A stretch of DNA of 64,000 bases from Sorghum bicolor (taxonomy: Eukaryota > Streptophyta > Magnoliopsida > Poales > Poaceae), in NCBI RefSeq assembly GCF_000003195.3, contig NC_012871.2:53804801-53868800 (forward strand), written 5' to 3'. The position numbers and the translations under genes are program-made. The notes under the pieces are model-generated. The model worked only from the letters and a program-made list of their open reading frames with translations. It made no database searches and was not told the DNA's origin. This document shows positions 22,466 to 33,881 of the stretch, in pieces (positions within the stretch are counted from its first letter, which is position 1; each line of letters starts with the position of its first letter).

Positions 22466-23792
22466 GTAGCCCCCGAGCCTTTGAAGGGTGAAGGAACCCT
22501 TTCAAAGGTTCTCTTTTAAGGGACAATTTCTGTTGATTCGGAGCTTCTTATTTCCTTCGGGGGGTGCGCGCGAGCGCACCCGCCGGGTGTAGCCCGCGAG
22601 CCTTTTGGAGGAATGGTGTTATTCCTTCAAAGGCTTTTACCCCTGAGTGCCGCAGTCAGGAGTATTTGAGGGATAGGTTGCGTGTTCTTTACACGTAGTG
22701 CCTATTCCCATCATGCGAGGAAGCCCCCGAGCCCTGTCCCCACAAGGGTCGATCAGGTTCTTTCTCGTCTTGTAGTTACATCCCTCGTTCATCCTTTCGC
22801 TCGGAGGAGGGGTGGGTAGCGCCGTACTACCCTCGATGGGCGAGTATCGACGTTCCCCTAGAGCTGCAAGCGGGTAAATCCAAGTGGATGTCCGAGTCCC
22901 ATTCGATAGGGGTCGGCTGGTGGCCTTATGGTCACATCTCAAAATACCCGAGGGCAGTCACGGTGGATGTCGGAATCGTTCGCTAGGTTCCGAGGGCTCG
23001 ATGCCTCCCTCGATGGGATCCCACTCACGTGACACCCGCATGGGTCTCAGACACGACTGGCAAAGATGCGTCGATCCCCTAGGGGGGTCGGACCATGGCC
23101 TCTATTGTGCTCATCCTCAGTCATCCCTCGCTCGGTCATCCTGAGGCGACTGTTCGAACCCAGTTTGTGGGTCAGTCTCGCAACCTCTGGAACGTAGGTG
23201 GCCATGGCCTGGGGATTCTTACCTCCAAAGGTTTTAGTTTGATTATAATATCGGGGTCGGGCGAGACGGAATCTGCGCCCGACGGAAACCGCCTTGCAAT
23301 TTTGCTCGGGGTCAGCAGGGGGTCAGGCGAGACGGAATCTGCGCCCGACGGGGACCTACCCGCGACTTTGGTCAGCGGGGGGTCGAGCGCCGCTTGCCAT
23401 GGGAGGAACCGCCCTGACATAACTTTTCATGGCGCACCTTTTGAGGCGCAGCGCGTGGGGACTCGAAACGGCCATGCCGTTGTGCCCTGGCCGGATGGGT
23501 CGTTTCGCGTGCGAAATTAATGCGCGCGTGCGGCGGGCGCGGGGATCGGAGGGAGTTGGTGCTTCGAATTCTTCACCTGGTGGGAAGTGGGCGACGGTTG
23601 TTCTCCTTCCCGCTTGGCCTTCCGCGCAGGCGTGGGCGTTGTGGCCGTGGTGCGTCCCTTCTATAAAAGCGGCCACAGGGGACTTGGTTCCTTTCCTACT
23701 GCTCCTGCGCAAGAAAGCTCCTGCCCCCTGCCTCCTCTTCTGCCACCATCTTCTCCATTTCCGCCGCGCAGACGCTCTTCTCCATCCAAAGC
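22466..23792 (-). other. Gypsy1 3' untranslated region with polypurine-like motifs
   Basis: The polypurine tract next to the LTR reads GGCTCGGGGGCTAC on the minus strand (22466-22480). Similar CGGGGGCT words recur at about 22723, 27499 and 28656. Two copies of a GTCGGGCGAGACGGAATCTGCGCC-like unit occur at about 23253-23290 and 23320-23352; this unit is also repeated in the LTRs. The segment serves as the upstream region of the plus-strand antisense gene. No ORF here is convincing. Confidence 0.6.
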
Positions 23793-26700
23793 CATGGCCG
23801 GCGTTGAGGCGTGGCCACCCTACAACGTGACCAAGTCCGCGCTGGATGCCCGTGTGAAGGCCGGGATTCTTCGTCCTCTCAAGGACGTCGAGTTCCCGGA
23901 GTGGATCGTTCCTTCGGCGAACGACAGGGAGCCAAACCCTCCCCGGGCTATGTGGTTTGTTTCCTGTCGTTCTTAGACCGGGGGTTCGGAACTCCGGCCG
24001 GTCGACTGATCTGGGCTATCCTTCACTACTACGAGGTGGAGCTGCACAACCTCAACCCCAACTCGGTGATGCAGGCCGCCGTCTTCGCCACGGTTCCCCC
24101 CATTGGAACCTCTGGCTTCACCTTTTCAAGGCGGAGATGTCGGCCCGCTACGTAGAAGGGGAGAAGTTCCCCATGCGAGTCGGTGGTTGCACGCTGCAAC
24201 TCCGTCAGCAGCGGTCTTCTCAGTACATCTGGAGTGCGATGCCCTCGTCGAACCAGGGGTGGCAGAACGGGTGGTTCTACCTCAGGAACGACGGTGGGCT
24301 TCTCCCGGCGTACACTAGGAAGATGGTGACAGAGAGCCCTTAGAAGTGGGTGTGGGGCGCTCCTACAAAGGAGCAGAAGAAGCTCGCCCCGCTTCTTGCG
24401 GGGCTTGAGAAGCTGCGGGATGCCCGAGTCACCGCGGCCATGGTGGCGATAGCGTTCCACAAGAGGAGTCTGCTCCCGCTGGCGCAGCGGCGAGTATTCA
24501 TGTTTGAGATGACCCGGGACGTCCCCTGGGCTCGGACGAAGATGCTGGCCGAGCCGATATCGGCATCGGATATCACTGCCCGAGTGGAGAAGACAACACA
24601 CCGGAGATGAAGAACTCCCGGGTGGTGCCAATGCGCCCTGAAAAGGGTTATATCTCTCTGGTAAGATGTTGACTTCCGCGCTTGTTCTTTTTTCTTCCTT
24701 CCTTTTTCCTGACCACCGTTTACTCGCAGAGGATGGGGATCGTCAGGGATTCCCTGCCCCCTGTCCCAGAAGACAAGGAGATCCGGGCCAAGAATCGGGT
24801 CTGGAATGAGGAACAGAAGAAGGCCAAGGAGGATAAGAAGGCCAAGGCGGCGCGGAAAGCGCAACGGCGGGAGATTTCCGCCAAGAACCACCGTGAAGCC
24901 GCGAAGGCGGGGGTCGCCCCGCCCCCCTCTCCCGAGACTTCAGTCTCGGAGATAGAGGGTGGGGGGGACAACGTCAACTGGCTTGATGAGCTGGCAGAGG
25001 AGGACGACATAATCCCCCTGCTGGCGGGGGGATTGAGATCCCAGAGGGGTCGAAGGCCCGAGGGGGGCCGAAGGCCCCCGAGGTGTCCCAGGCGCCGGGG
25101 GCGTGCAGAACGTCCCCCACATCATCGTAGATGACGAGGACAGCACCCCTCGGGAGGGCTCAGTTCCCGTGGGTCCCCAAGAAGGGGAGAAGGTGTCAGG
25201 GGGCGGATCTGAGGTGCCCCCTCAACAGGTAGCGTCGGAGATCCAAGCCGAGCCCCGCCCCGCGTCCGGGGCGGAAGGCGGCGGCTCGGTGGAGACGTCG
25301 TAGGCCGAGACCACCGTCGTGGCCCCTGCGCCATCCGTGGGTGAGGCGGGGGTTCGGTTGACGGCCCCTGGTGTTTCCGGAGGGCCTCAAGGAGTTCCGA
25401 GCTCCCAGAAGAAGGCCGTTCCTCGGGCGAGGTGCGTATAGGATTTCTGATCCTTCCGTTAATTTTTTGTTTTTCTCTTTCTTCTGATTTGTGTTGCTTC
25501 TTCAGCTGGAAGCAAAAAGCGGCACCGGTGGTGCTGGCCCCCCTGAAGGCCGTGAAGAGGGGGGCGCAGTCGACTCCTGGATCGGCGAGGCCCAAGTCGC
25601 CACCTCCCCTGAGCCGCGAGGAGGGGGAGACCGTCAAGAAGGAGAGACGGGGTCTCCGAGGCCCCAAACGCCGGAGGAAACGGTCTTTGCCCCCGGGGCT
25701 ACGCCTCCTCCAGGGGATGCCGATCTGGGAGGCGCGGTTTGACCTGCGCAGGTTGAGGAGGGCCGAGCCATCATGGCGTCCAACACGGCACCCGAGGCTT
25801 CTACGGCGGGAGGGGAGGGCGATGCCCGATGGGGCAAGAGCCCCGTATTCTGGCCCAACCTCGATGACGCAGAGGGAGGGGCCAGATTCGTTCTGGACGA
25901 CCCGTCGGAGGATTACCTCTGGCAGGGTCTAGACACGTGCGAGCGTGCCAGCGTCGAGGCCATCAACCGAGCTTCTCAGCTGGTGAGCCGAGACATGTAT
26001 AACTTGGCCCAGGTAAGGCTTCTTCCCATGTTGTGAAATATTTTTACTCCGTTTTGCAATGTTGACTCCCTGTGCGACTTCTGATTCTGTAGGCGCTTAA
26101 GGCTACATCCCTAGAGAAGTCAGTTTTTCTCCGCAGGGAAAAGGACACCTGGGCGACCTGTGAGAACGAGAGGGCTGCTAGGGAGGCGGCTGAGGGGGAG
26201 CTCGCGAAGGAGTGCGAGATCTCTGCCGAGCTTCGGCAGAAGTGCTCGGCACTGGCAACCGAGGCTCAGGAGGACCGGGACAAGGTCTCCCCCTGGAGGA
26301 GAGGGTTGGGGTCCATACCTAGGAATCCGAGGTGCAGAAGGCGGCGGTTGAGGGGTATAAGGGTGAGGTCGCTCGGCTTGAAGCTTTGCTCACCGAGAAA
26401 GATCTTGCCCTGAGCCAGACTCATGCCGACCTTGCTGCTGCTCAGAGCCAGGTGGCCCGCTGGCACCGGAGCTTGGCGGAGCACGAGAAGCGAGCCGAGG
26501 GTAAGACCTGCATTTTTTACCTTGGCCCCTTTCGTACTCTGGGTTAATTTTCCAGACTTCTCATTTCTTTTTTGTTCTGCTTTTCGGCAGAGTCAGAGAG
26601 GAAGGTGGCTGAGGTGACTTCTGCTGCCGAGGCCTTGCAGAGGTCCCTTGACGCCGAGGTTTCAGACCGTTCGGTTCTTGAAGCTGTGGTCACCTCGATG

Positions 26701-27045
26701 TGCGAGGGGCTTGGGGTGCCGGCGTCGGGGTCGTCACTGCGGAGTCGGATCGAAGTCCTTTACTTCCGGGCCGGGGAGAAGATGAGGGAGGCACTCCACG
26801 TCGGGGTAAAGAAAGCCCTGGCGGTGGTGAGCTCTCACTATGTCGGCATTGATTTGCCGGCGGTCTGTGAGGGCTACGTCCTCCCTGATGACGAAACGGA
26901 GGCCCAGGAGGAGGTGCAGAAGCTTGAAGATGCCGCAGCCGCCCCGGGAGGTGCTTTGGCTGCCTTCTTTGACGACGAGGTGGAGCTTCCTCCCCTCAGC
27001 GCACAAGGGCCTACGCAGGCAGGGCAACAAGGCCCTTTAAGTTAG
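23793..27045 (+). pseudogene. Antisense multi-exon gene of Gypsy1 (PF04195-type)
   Basis: An ATG at 23793 (MAGVEAWPPYNVTKSALDAR) opens a protein of the 'putative gypsy type transposon' family, with landmarks YYEVELHNLNPNSVMQAAVF and GWQNGWFYLRNDGG. Likely exons are 23793-24660, 24730-25431, 25506-26012, 26093-26500 and 26591-27045, each bounded by GT and AG. Exon 2 is Lys/Glu-rich (coiled-coil-like); exon 5 encodes a helical C-terminus ending in QQGPLS. It runs opposite to gag-pol. Frameshifts near 23935 and in exon 3, and a likely small deletion near 24095, suggest it is no longer functional. Its role in the element is unknown; similar antisense ORFs recur in grass Tat elements, which implies selection in the family. 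Confidence 0.75.
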
Positions 27046-27629
27046 ATTTCTTTTTTCTTTTTGTAGATGTTAAGGCCAGTGGGCCCTGTATTGTGTATAT
27101 ACAATCTTGAAGTTAAGTATGAATGTTTATATGAGTGTTTCCTTTAAGATTTTTCTGTTGTTTTCTTTTCCCTTATGGCGACCCGACCTCGGTAGCGCGG
27201 GGTTGGGTGACCTACTCAGGGTCTGCACATAGTCAGAGCTCCTGAGCCTAAGTCCTTCTTTTCGTTAGTAGCTTTTCGAAGTCCGAATCCGTCCCCCAAC
27301 CCTGGTTGGTGAGTAGAGGTCGTCCTTGCCCGTGGGCGCGGATCTTTCCTCGGGCTCGCGCCTTAAGGATTAGGGGATGGATCCGTGGTTCCTCAAACCT
27401 TTTCAGCAAATGGAAGAAAGACCCTAGGTCGGGGTTCTTTAATCTTGTGCGGAAACAAAAAAGAAAAAGAACTCGGAGTTGGGGTTCCCCCCGTGTAGCC
27501 CCCGAGGGCGGCTCGGACTTTGCAAGGCAAGTCCGAGGCTCACTGAAAGGAAAATAGCCATATGACTTAAGCTTTCTTTTATTCTTTCATAGTGATTAAC
27601 AAATGGAAATTTTTACAAAATTCTGAGGG
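27046..27629. other. Intergenic strip between antisense gene and pol
   Basis: This strip holds the likely 3' ends of two convergent transcripts: the plus-strand antisense gene ending at 27045 and the minus-strand pol ending near 27630. AT-rich stretches (27110-27170, 27560-27625) could carry polyadenylation signals. I see no ORF of merit. Confidence 0.5.
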
Positions 27630-28610
27630 TAAAAGCAACGTAGCTATTCAATGTTCCACGCGTTTTTGAAGACCTCCCCTGCTTCGTTGGCGAGCTTGTA
27701 TGTGCCGGGTCGGAGGACTTCAGCGATGACAAAAGGTCCTTCCCAGGGGGGTGAACTTGTGACGACCCTTGTTGCTCTCCCTGAGCCTCAGCACCAAGTC
27801 GCCGACTTGAAAGGCTCGGCCTCGGACTCGTCGTGCATGGTATCGGCGGAGGGCCTGCTGGTACTTGGCGGAGTGTAGGAGGGCCACATCTCTGGCCTCA
27901 TCCAGCTGGTCCAGCGCATCTTCTTGGAATGTTTTGCAGCTATTCTCATCGTAGGCTTGTACCCTTGGAGACCCGTACTCCAGATCCGTGGGGAGGACGG
28001 GTTCCGACCCATAGACCATGAAGAACAGGGTGAAGCCTGTGGCTCGGCTTCGGGAAGTCCTTAGACTCCAGACCACGGCCGATAACTCTTTGAGCCATCT
28101 TTTTCCAAACTTGTTCAGTCGGTTGAAAATCCTGGGCTTCAGGCCCTGGAGGATCATGCCGTTGGCACGCCCCACCTGACCGTTGGTCTTGGGATGAGCC
28201 ACTGCTGCCCAGTCCACACGTATGTGGTGTCTGTCGCAGAACTCTAGGAATTTTCGCCCGGTGAACTGTGTGCCATTCTCGGTGATTATGGAGTTCGGAA
28301 CTCCAAATCGGTGGATGATGTCCGTGAAGAACAGCACAGCTTGTTCGGCCTTGATCCTTGTGACGGGTCGGACCTCAATCCACTTGGAGAACTTGTCGAT
28401 TGCGACAAGCAAGTGGGTGAAGCCCCCGGGCGCTTTTTGCAGAGGCCCGACAAGGTCGAGACCCCAGACCGCAAAGGGCCAGGTGATGGGGATAGTCTGC
28501 AGAGCCTGGGCGGGGAGATGAATCTGCCGAGCGTAAAACTGGCATCCCTCACAGGTCCGCACGATCTCCGTGGCGTCGGCCACGGCAGTGGGCCAGTAGA
28601 AACCTTGTCA
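27630..28610 (-). pseudogene. Gypsy1 integrase
   Basis: The zinc-binding part ends in RTCEGCQFYA. The core follows with VWGLDLVGPLQKAPGGFTHL, then FGVPNSIITENGTQF and HPKTNGQVGRANGMILQGLK. The first catalytic Asp is present (LDLVGP). The second is Glu (TENG, where TDNG is usual) and the third catalytic Glu is Gly (QVGRAN, where QVERAN is usual). A TGA (28608-28610) separates it from RNase H. A frameshift near 27745 and a further TAG near 27635 affect the C-terminus. Confidence 0.85.
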
Positions 28611-29623
28611 GAAGGCGTTTCCTACCAACGTTCGAGCTGCGGCGTGGTGGCCACAAGCCCCCGAGTGTATGTACTGCAGGAGCTTGATTCCCTCCTGACG
28701 TGGGATGCAACGCATAAGAATGCCTGAGGGGCTGCGCTTATACATTTCCCCGTCGAGGAGGACAAAAGTCTTGGCCCGACGAGCCACACGCCTTGCCTCA
28801 GCCTGGTCTAGCGGTAGAGTGCCATCGACGAGGCGTTGCAGCAAGGGGTAGCGCCAGTCTAGCGAGTCGTCAGGTGCAGGACGCTCGGGCTCGATGTCTA
28901 TGGCCTCCTGCTCCTGAACGGTGGAGTCCTTGGGGTCGGGGCCTAGTTCGCTTGGGGGTTTATCCGACCCCCCGTCGTCCTTGTAGTCAACAGAAGGCTT
29001 GTAAAGATCGCTGGCGAACACGTCCGGGGGAACCGCGGCCCGCTCGGATGCCATCTTGGCGAGTGCGTCGGCGGCCTCATTGTATTTTCTTAACACGTGG
29101 TTAAGCTCGAGGCCGTCGAATTTTTCTTCCAGGCGTCGGACTGCCTTGCAGTACGCGTCCATCTTGGGGTCGTGGCAGCTAGACTCTTTCATGACTTGGT
29201 CGATGATGAGCCTAGAGTCACCTCGGACGTCAAGCCGTTTGATCCCCAGCTCGATTGCGATGTGGAGACCGTTGACGAGGGCCTCGTACTCCGCCGTATT
29301 GTTTGAGGCGGGGAAGTGGAGACGGATTGCGTACCGCATCCTTACCCCGAGGGGTGAGATGAAGACGAGGCCGGCGCCAGCCCCGGTTTTCATCAAAGAC
29401 CCGTCGAAGTACAAGGTCCAGCATTCGTGCTGGACCTGTGGTGGAGGGAGCTGAGTCCCTGTCCATTCGGCCACAAAATCCACTAGGACTTGGGATTTTA
29501 TGGCTTTTCGAGGTTCATAGGTGATTCCGTCACCCATGAGCTCTATAGCCCACTTAGCGATTCTTCCATTAGCCTCTCGGTTCTGAATCACTTCCCCCAG
29601 AGGGAAAGATGACACTACCGAGA
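28608..29623 (-). pseudogene. Gypsy1 RNase H and start of integrase
   Basis: The ribonuclease H domain is seen in WTLYFDGSLMKTGAGAGLVF, NNTAEYEALVNGLHIA, DVRGDSRLIIDQV and EKFDGLELNHVLRKYNEAADALA, which supply the usual D-E-D-D residues. The HH of the integrase zinc finger (ACGHHAAARTL) is near the C-terminus. Upstream the frame stops at the Copia1 insertion (29624-29628 is its target duplication) and continues at 52616. Confidence 0.88.
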
Positions 29624-29817
29624 CCGGATGAAAGGTCCAAATGGCTAGAGGGGGGTGAATAGCCTATTTAAAATTTCTACAAACTTCAACTAGACAAGTG
29701 AGTTAGTAAAATAAAAGGCGAAGCTATTCTAGCACTAGCACAACTAAGCTATGCAAGCCACCTAAACAAGTCTAGCAAGAGGGCTAAACACTAAAGCACA
29801 ACAACTAGAGAAGGCTA

Positions 29818-30610
29818 TGCCATATCCAAAGATCGTTCGAAGCAACAGCCTCCAAAATGATAGTTGGCTTGTCCACATGCCCCTTGTACTGACCCTGTTT
29901 TTCATATGGACAGTTCTTCCACGCCCAATGCATACAATCGATGGACCCTAACATTCCCGGAAAGCCTTTTTGCTCACCTATTGCAAGTAAGCGTGCAGTG
30001 TCCGCCTTATTGGGATATCTGAGGTATTCATCTCCAAAAATCTCAACAACTGCAACAACAAACTTACGTAGGCTCTCAAGTGCAGTACTTTCGCCAATTC
30101 GAACATACTCATCTGTCGCATCAGCTGGAACCCCATAAGTGAGCATACGCATTGCGGCAGTTACATTTTGGAAGCAACTCAATCCAAGAACATTGGCCGC
30201 ATTCCTTTTCTGCACAAAGTAGTCATCGTGCGCTTCAACGGCGTTCATTATGCGTACAAAAAGTTCCCTAGACATCCTATATCTGAAGCAAAGAAAAATA
30301 AAGTTTAAAAACTGAAATAATATTTAAGCACATACAACAAATCAATCCGAAGTTAAAGAACAAAGAACCTTCGACGAAATATTTCGGGACCATATGTTGG
30401 GTTGTCCGCCAAATAATCTTGAAATATCCTATCATGACCGCCTTCTCTATCACGGTAAAGAACTCTATGACCAACAACAGAGCCACCGTGTCTACCTTTT
30501 TCATTGGAAAAGGTTTGCACTACTTGAGCAGCTGATAATATCACAGAATCGTCATCATCGGATGATGAATCATCCAACTGTCTACGTGCACAGAATTTCT
30601 TCTTAGACAT
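29818..30610 (-). pseudogene. Harbinger DDE transposase, N-terminal two-thirds
   Basis: Exon 1 (30610-30369) starts MSKKKFCARRQLDDSSSDDD and contains a typical lead to the helix-turn-helix (NPTYGPEIFRRR). A GT-AG intron (30283-30368) joins it to exon 2 with YRMSRELFVRI, ANVLGLSCFQNVTAAMRML and GSIDCMHWAWKNCPY, which holds the first catalytic Asp. The protein is cut just after LEAVASNDLWIW by the deletion at 29818, so the later D and E residues are absent. Confidence 0.85.
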
Positions 30611-31035
30611 CGGTGGGCTGGACAGGGAGTGAGAGATGCTAGCAGAAGGAGGGAGAGATGGCGCACATGAAAGGAGATCGAGGGAGAGATGACAGCACAG
30701 GGAGGAGGAGCTGGCGGCTTCTGTTGGATTTGTTGGATTTGGCTTGGCTGGTGGAGTAGGCAGAGGAGATCGCTCGTCTCGTGATGGAGAAGTGGAACAG
30801 TCGCGAACTCTAGGGCGGCGGCGTCGTTCATGATACGAGAGGAAGCTGGATCGCTCGGCCTCTCCAGATACCGGTCAACAAACAAAGTTTAGTGGGCCTT
30901 CTCTTTTTTAGTTTTGCCAAGTCAAAAATAGGAAACTATTGGAGAGAGGCTTTATTTTAACTTGGCAATTTTTTTGGCAACTTGGCAAAACACAAGATTT
31001 GCCAAGTGAAAATTGCCAAACTCTTGGAGATGCTC
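29818..31035 (-). mobile_element. PIF/Harbinger transposon, 3' half deleted
   Basis: Comparison with the 5' LTR of Copia1 shows extra sequence from 29818 to 31035. The right end reads GAGCATCTCCAAGAG on the minus strand, a common PIF/Harbinger terminus, followed by the TAA target (31036-31038). The left terminal repeat and left TAA are missing, together with about 19 bases of LTR, so a deletion removed the distal end after insertion. It carries the 5' part of a transposase. Confidence 0.85.
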
Positions 31036-31749
31036 TAACAAGAACTAAGCTACACAAGCTAAACTAACTAGGTAGGCAAGCAAGTAAAGAGAGGAGAGTG
31101 ATTGTTATACCGTCGTTGTAGAGATGAGATATATCCAATCAATCACGTACACAATCACAAGAGAGACCTCGGCAAGAAATGACATAAGATTTTTTACCGA
31201 GGTTCACTTGCTTCCCGGCAAGCTACTCCTCGTTGTGGCGATACACCCACTTGATGGATCACGAGCTAATTGGCAATCCAAAGCCAAACCCTCAGCGGGT
31301 GCCGCACATCCACTCACAAGATGGGGATCCTCCAAGCCACGAGCAATCCACTAGAGTAGCCAATTACGATCTCCCGCGGGGAAGGCTCAAGAACCCCTCA
31401 CAAATCACTTGGTGAGGCTCGAAACAATCTCCAATCACGAGCTCAACACCACCGCTGCTCCAAGCCGTCTAGGGCGTCGGGAAACACCCAAGAGTAACAA
31501 GAAATCCGCAGCAAACTCAAGAATCAAGTGCCACTAAATGCAACTCTCAAAGCAATGCACTTGAATCTCACTCAATCTCACTATGATTAGCAATCAAGCA
31601 AGGAGATGAGTGGAGGGAGTGTTCTCTAGCTCAAAGTATGCCTCAAGTAAACAAATGTGCAAGAGAGAACCTCCTAAAGCCGGCCACCAACTATTTATAA
31701 GCCCCCTCAAAGAAACTAGCCGTTGGCTGCTTTCATTGGGCTGAAAACG

Positions 31750-32155
31750 GGGGCACCGGACTCACTGCAGGGAGCCACCAGACGCTAGAACAGTGCGTCC
31801 GGTGCTCCAGAAACAGTCATGTGTCCCCTACTTGAATCTCGCACGTTGATCTCTAACGGTCACCTGCGGACCACCGGACGCTACCAAGTGGGCACCGGAC
31901 GCGTCCGGTACTCACCGGTCTCGTGCGCAGAGAGTTTGTCAAAAACACAGGATCACCGAACGCAACCACCGGACGCACCAGGTCGGCACCGGACGCTTAC
32001 TCAGAGAACACCGTAAAAGCTCAGGGACACCGGACGCACCAACAGCGTTCGGTCAGCGTCCGATGCTGATCGTCCGGTGCATAGCTCTCAGCAACCGAGA
32101 GCGCACCGGACGCTCCGGGGCAGCGTCCGGTGCCTCAGAACCGAGCGTCCGGTGA
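31750..32155. repeat. CACCGGACGC inverted-repeat cluster in Copia1 LTR
   Basis: About fifteen ACCGGACG/CGTCCGGT words in both orientations occur here, in U3 just upstream (minus-strand sense) of the TATA box at 31691-31700. It is homologous to 68-440 but differs in spacing and copy number. Confidence 0.85.
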
Positions 32156-32159
32156 GTTT

Positions 32160-32358
32160 TCAGTCAGAAACTTTCTACTGGTGCACAAGAAACTTTCCAC
32201 TGCCAAACAAGAAAGTTTCCACCAGTATACAAGAAACTTTCTACTAGCGCACAAGAAACTTTCCACCGGTAGACAAGAAACTTTCCACCGGCATACAGGA
32301 AACATTCTACTGGTGCACAAGGAACTTTCCACCGGCACAAGGGAAACTTTCTACCTCC
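32160..32358. repeat. 24-bp tandem array in Copia1 U3
   Basis: About eight units of the form CAAGAAACTTTCCACCGGTA with short variable linkers follow one another, some with CTACTGG in place of CCACCGG. The array lies upstream of the CACCGGACGC cluster in the sense of the LTR. The LTR fragment at the window start shows only a weak remnant at its left edge. Confidence 0.85.
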
Positions 32359-32813
32359 TTCTTAAGGTGTGCCAACACCACCAAGTGTACCAACAAGTGC
32401 AAGGTGTTAGCATTTTCACAAAACATTTTCACCAAAGGAGTTAAGTTAGCACTTTACTAGATCCTAATGCATATGCTCAAGATATGGACCTAGTAGCACT
32501 TGATTCGAGAGATGACCGTGATTTCCCCTCTTGATAGTCGGCTATCTATCCTAAACCCGGTCAATCACTTCTCTACTCATCTTAGACCGGCAAAAGTAAA
32601 ACCCTATGTTTATACCTTTGCCTTGATAACTTTGCTCCTCGTCTATCACCATGATCTCCACTTCATGCTTCATCCCTTTGTGACCGTGTGGCCACCTTTC
32701 CATGCCACCATGCTCCTTCATCACATGTGTTGCTATGCCTAACTCAAGTCACTTAAACAAAAGGCATTAGCAACTTGGTGTCATTAATTACCAAAACCAA
32801 ACTTGGGCTTTCA

Positions 32814-33881
32814 ATCTCCCCCTTTTTGGTAATTGATGGCAACCATCACAAAGATATGAAATGAAATCATAATGAACTTGAATTGCTTGTCCGAAGCATT
32901 TTAATCATGAGACAAAGTTGGACAAACATTTCAATTTCGGTTTCGGTAGTACTAGCTCCCCCTACATATGTGCTTCTATGAGTTTGGTTCAAGTTTGCAC
33001 ATATCCATGAATTAGAGTTTTGGGAGATTTATTACTACCACAATGATGCTAAGGTATATAGAATGGACCTTTGAAGCGTGATACCAATCGGAGTTGCCAA
33101 TATACCATCCTTAGCACCAATGTAGCTAGACATACATCAAAAACTCAGGATACCTCGTGAGATCACATTATATGTCTAGATACCATATGAAAATTAAAAA
33201 CTTTATGCTAGAGTTCAAAGCATCATTCAAGTTCTAATTCTAGCAAACACCAATCAAACAAGAGTAGTGAATTTAAACTTGCAATGCAACACCTCATTAT
33301 GTTAGTGCACATTCAAATGCAACAAATGGTTCATGAGCTTGCTCCCCCTATTTGTGTGCTCAAGTTTAAAGGTGTTTTCTCTCCCTATCTTTGTTTCTCT
33401 TCCCTCTTTTTGACTTTATCTTTGTTTCTCTCCCCCTTTGTCATAAATGACCACAAAGGTTCAAATTTTAGTGAGAATTAAGTCAATCAATGTGAGGGTC
33501 AAATTATGGTTCAATCTAGATCACTTGCCTAGAACATGTAATTCGGTTTGATCCAAGGACAAGCTTTTTCACACCTCACAAAGTATAATGGTTATCTTGA
33601 CCATGTTGAATTACACATCATAAGCTCATATTCTAGATTCAACACTAGGCTCACAAGCTCACAAACATGTCATATGCTACCACTAGATCAATCAAACATA
33701 GAAGCAATAGTGGTACCGTACATACATCAAAATCTTTTGATTTTCATGAATGAGCCTATTGTCATGCAAACATGTCTATATGTTCTAATCATGTCCTTAG
33801 CAAGCATGAATGCTATGTCAACCAACTTTACCTTGCATTGTTGGAGGAGAGGCATGTCATATAGAAATGTGGGGGGTGCAC
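32814..33881 (-). other. Copia1 polypurine tract and 3' untranslated region
   Basis: The tract AAAAAGGGGGAGAT (minus strand, 32814-32827) lies directly inside the 3' LTR. Between it and the end of pol is about 1 kb with no ORF of merit. SIRE-type elements often carry an envelope-like ORF here; none is visible. Confidence 0.7.

Larger units (their letters stand above)
29629..32813 (-). repeat. Copia1 3' LTR (complete U3), with Harbinger inside
   Basis: On the minus strand it starts TGAAAGCCC next to the polypurine tract and ends GGACCTTTCA. Without the Harbinger insertion it is about 1.97 kb. It holds the CACCGGACGC repeat cluster, a 24-bp tandem array and a TATA box (31691-31700, TTATAAATAG on the minus strand). 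The part from 29629 to 31574 matches the 5' LTR; the rest has no counterpart at the 5' end. Confidence 0.88.

Noticed and set aside
32160..32358. CRISPR-like array
   Set aside because: The regular 24-bp units lack unique spacers of constant length, and the sequence is a plant LTR.
32814..33881. Envelope-like ORF of a SIRE element after Copia1 pol
   Set aside because: No ORF of suitable length or with a membrane segment and signal peptide is seen on the coding strand.
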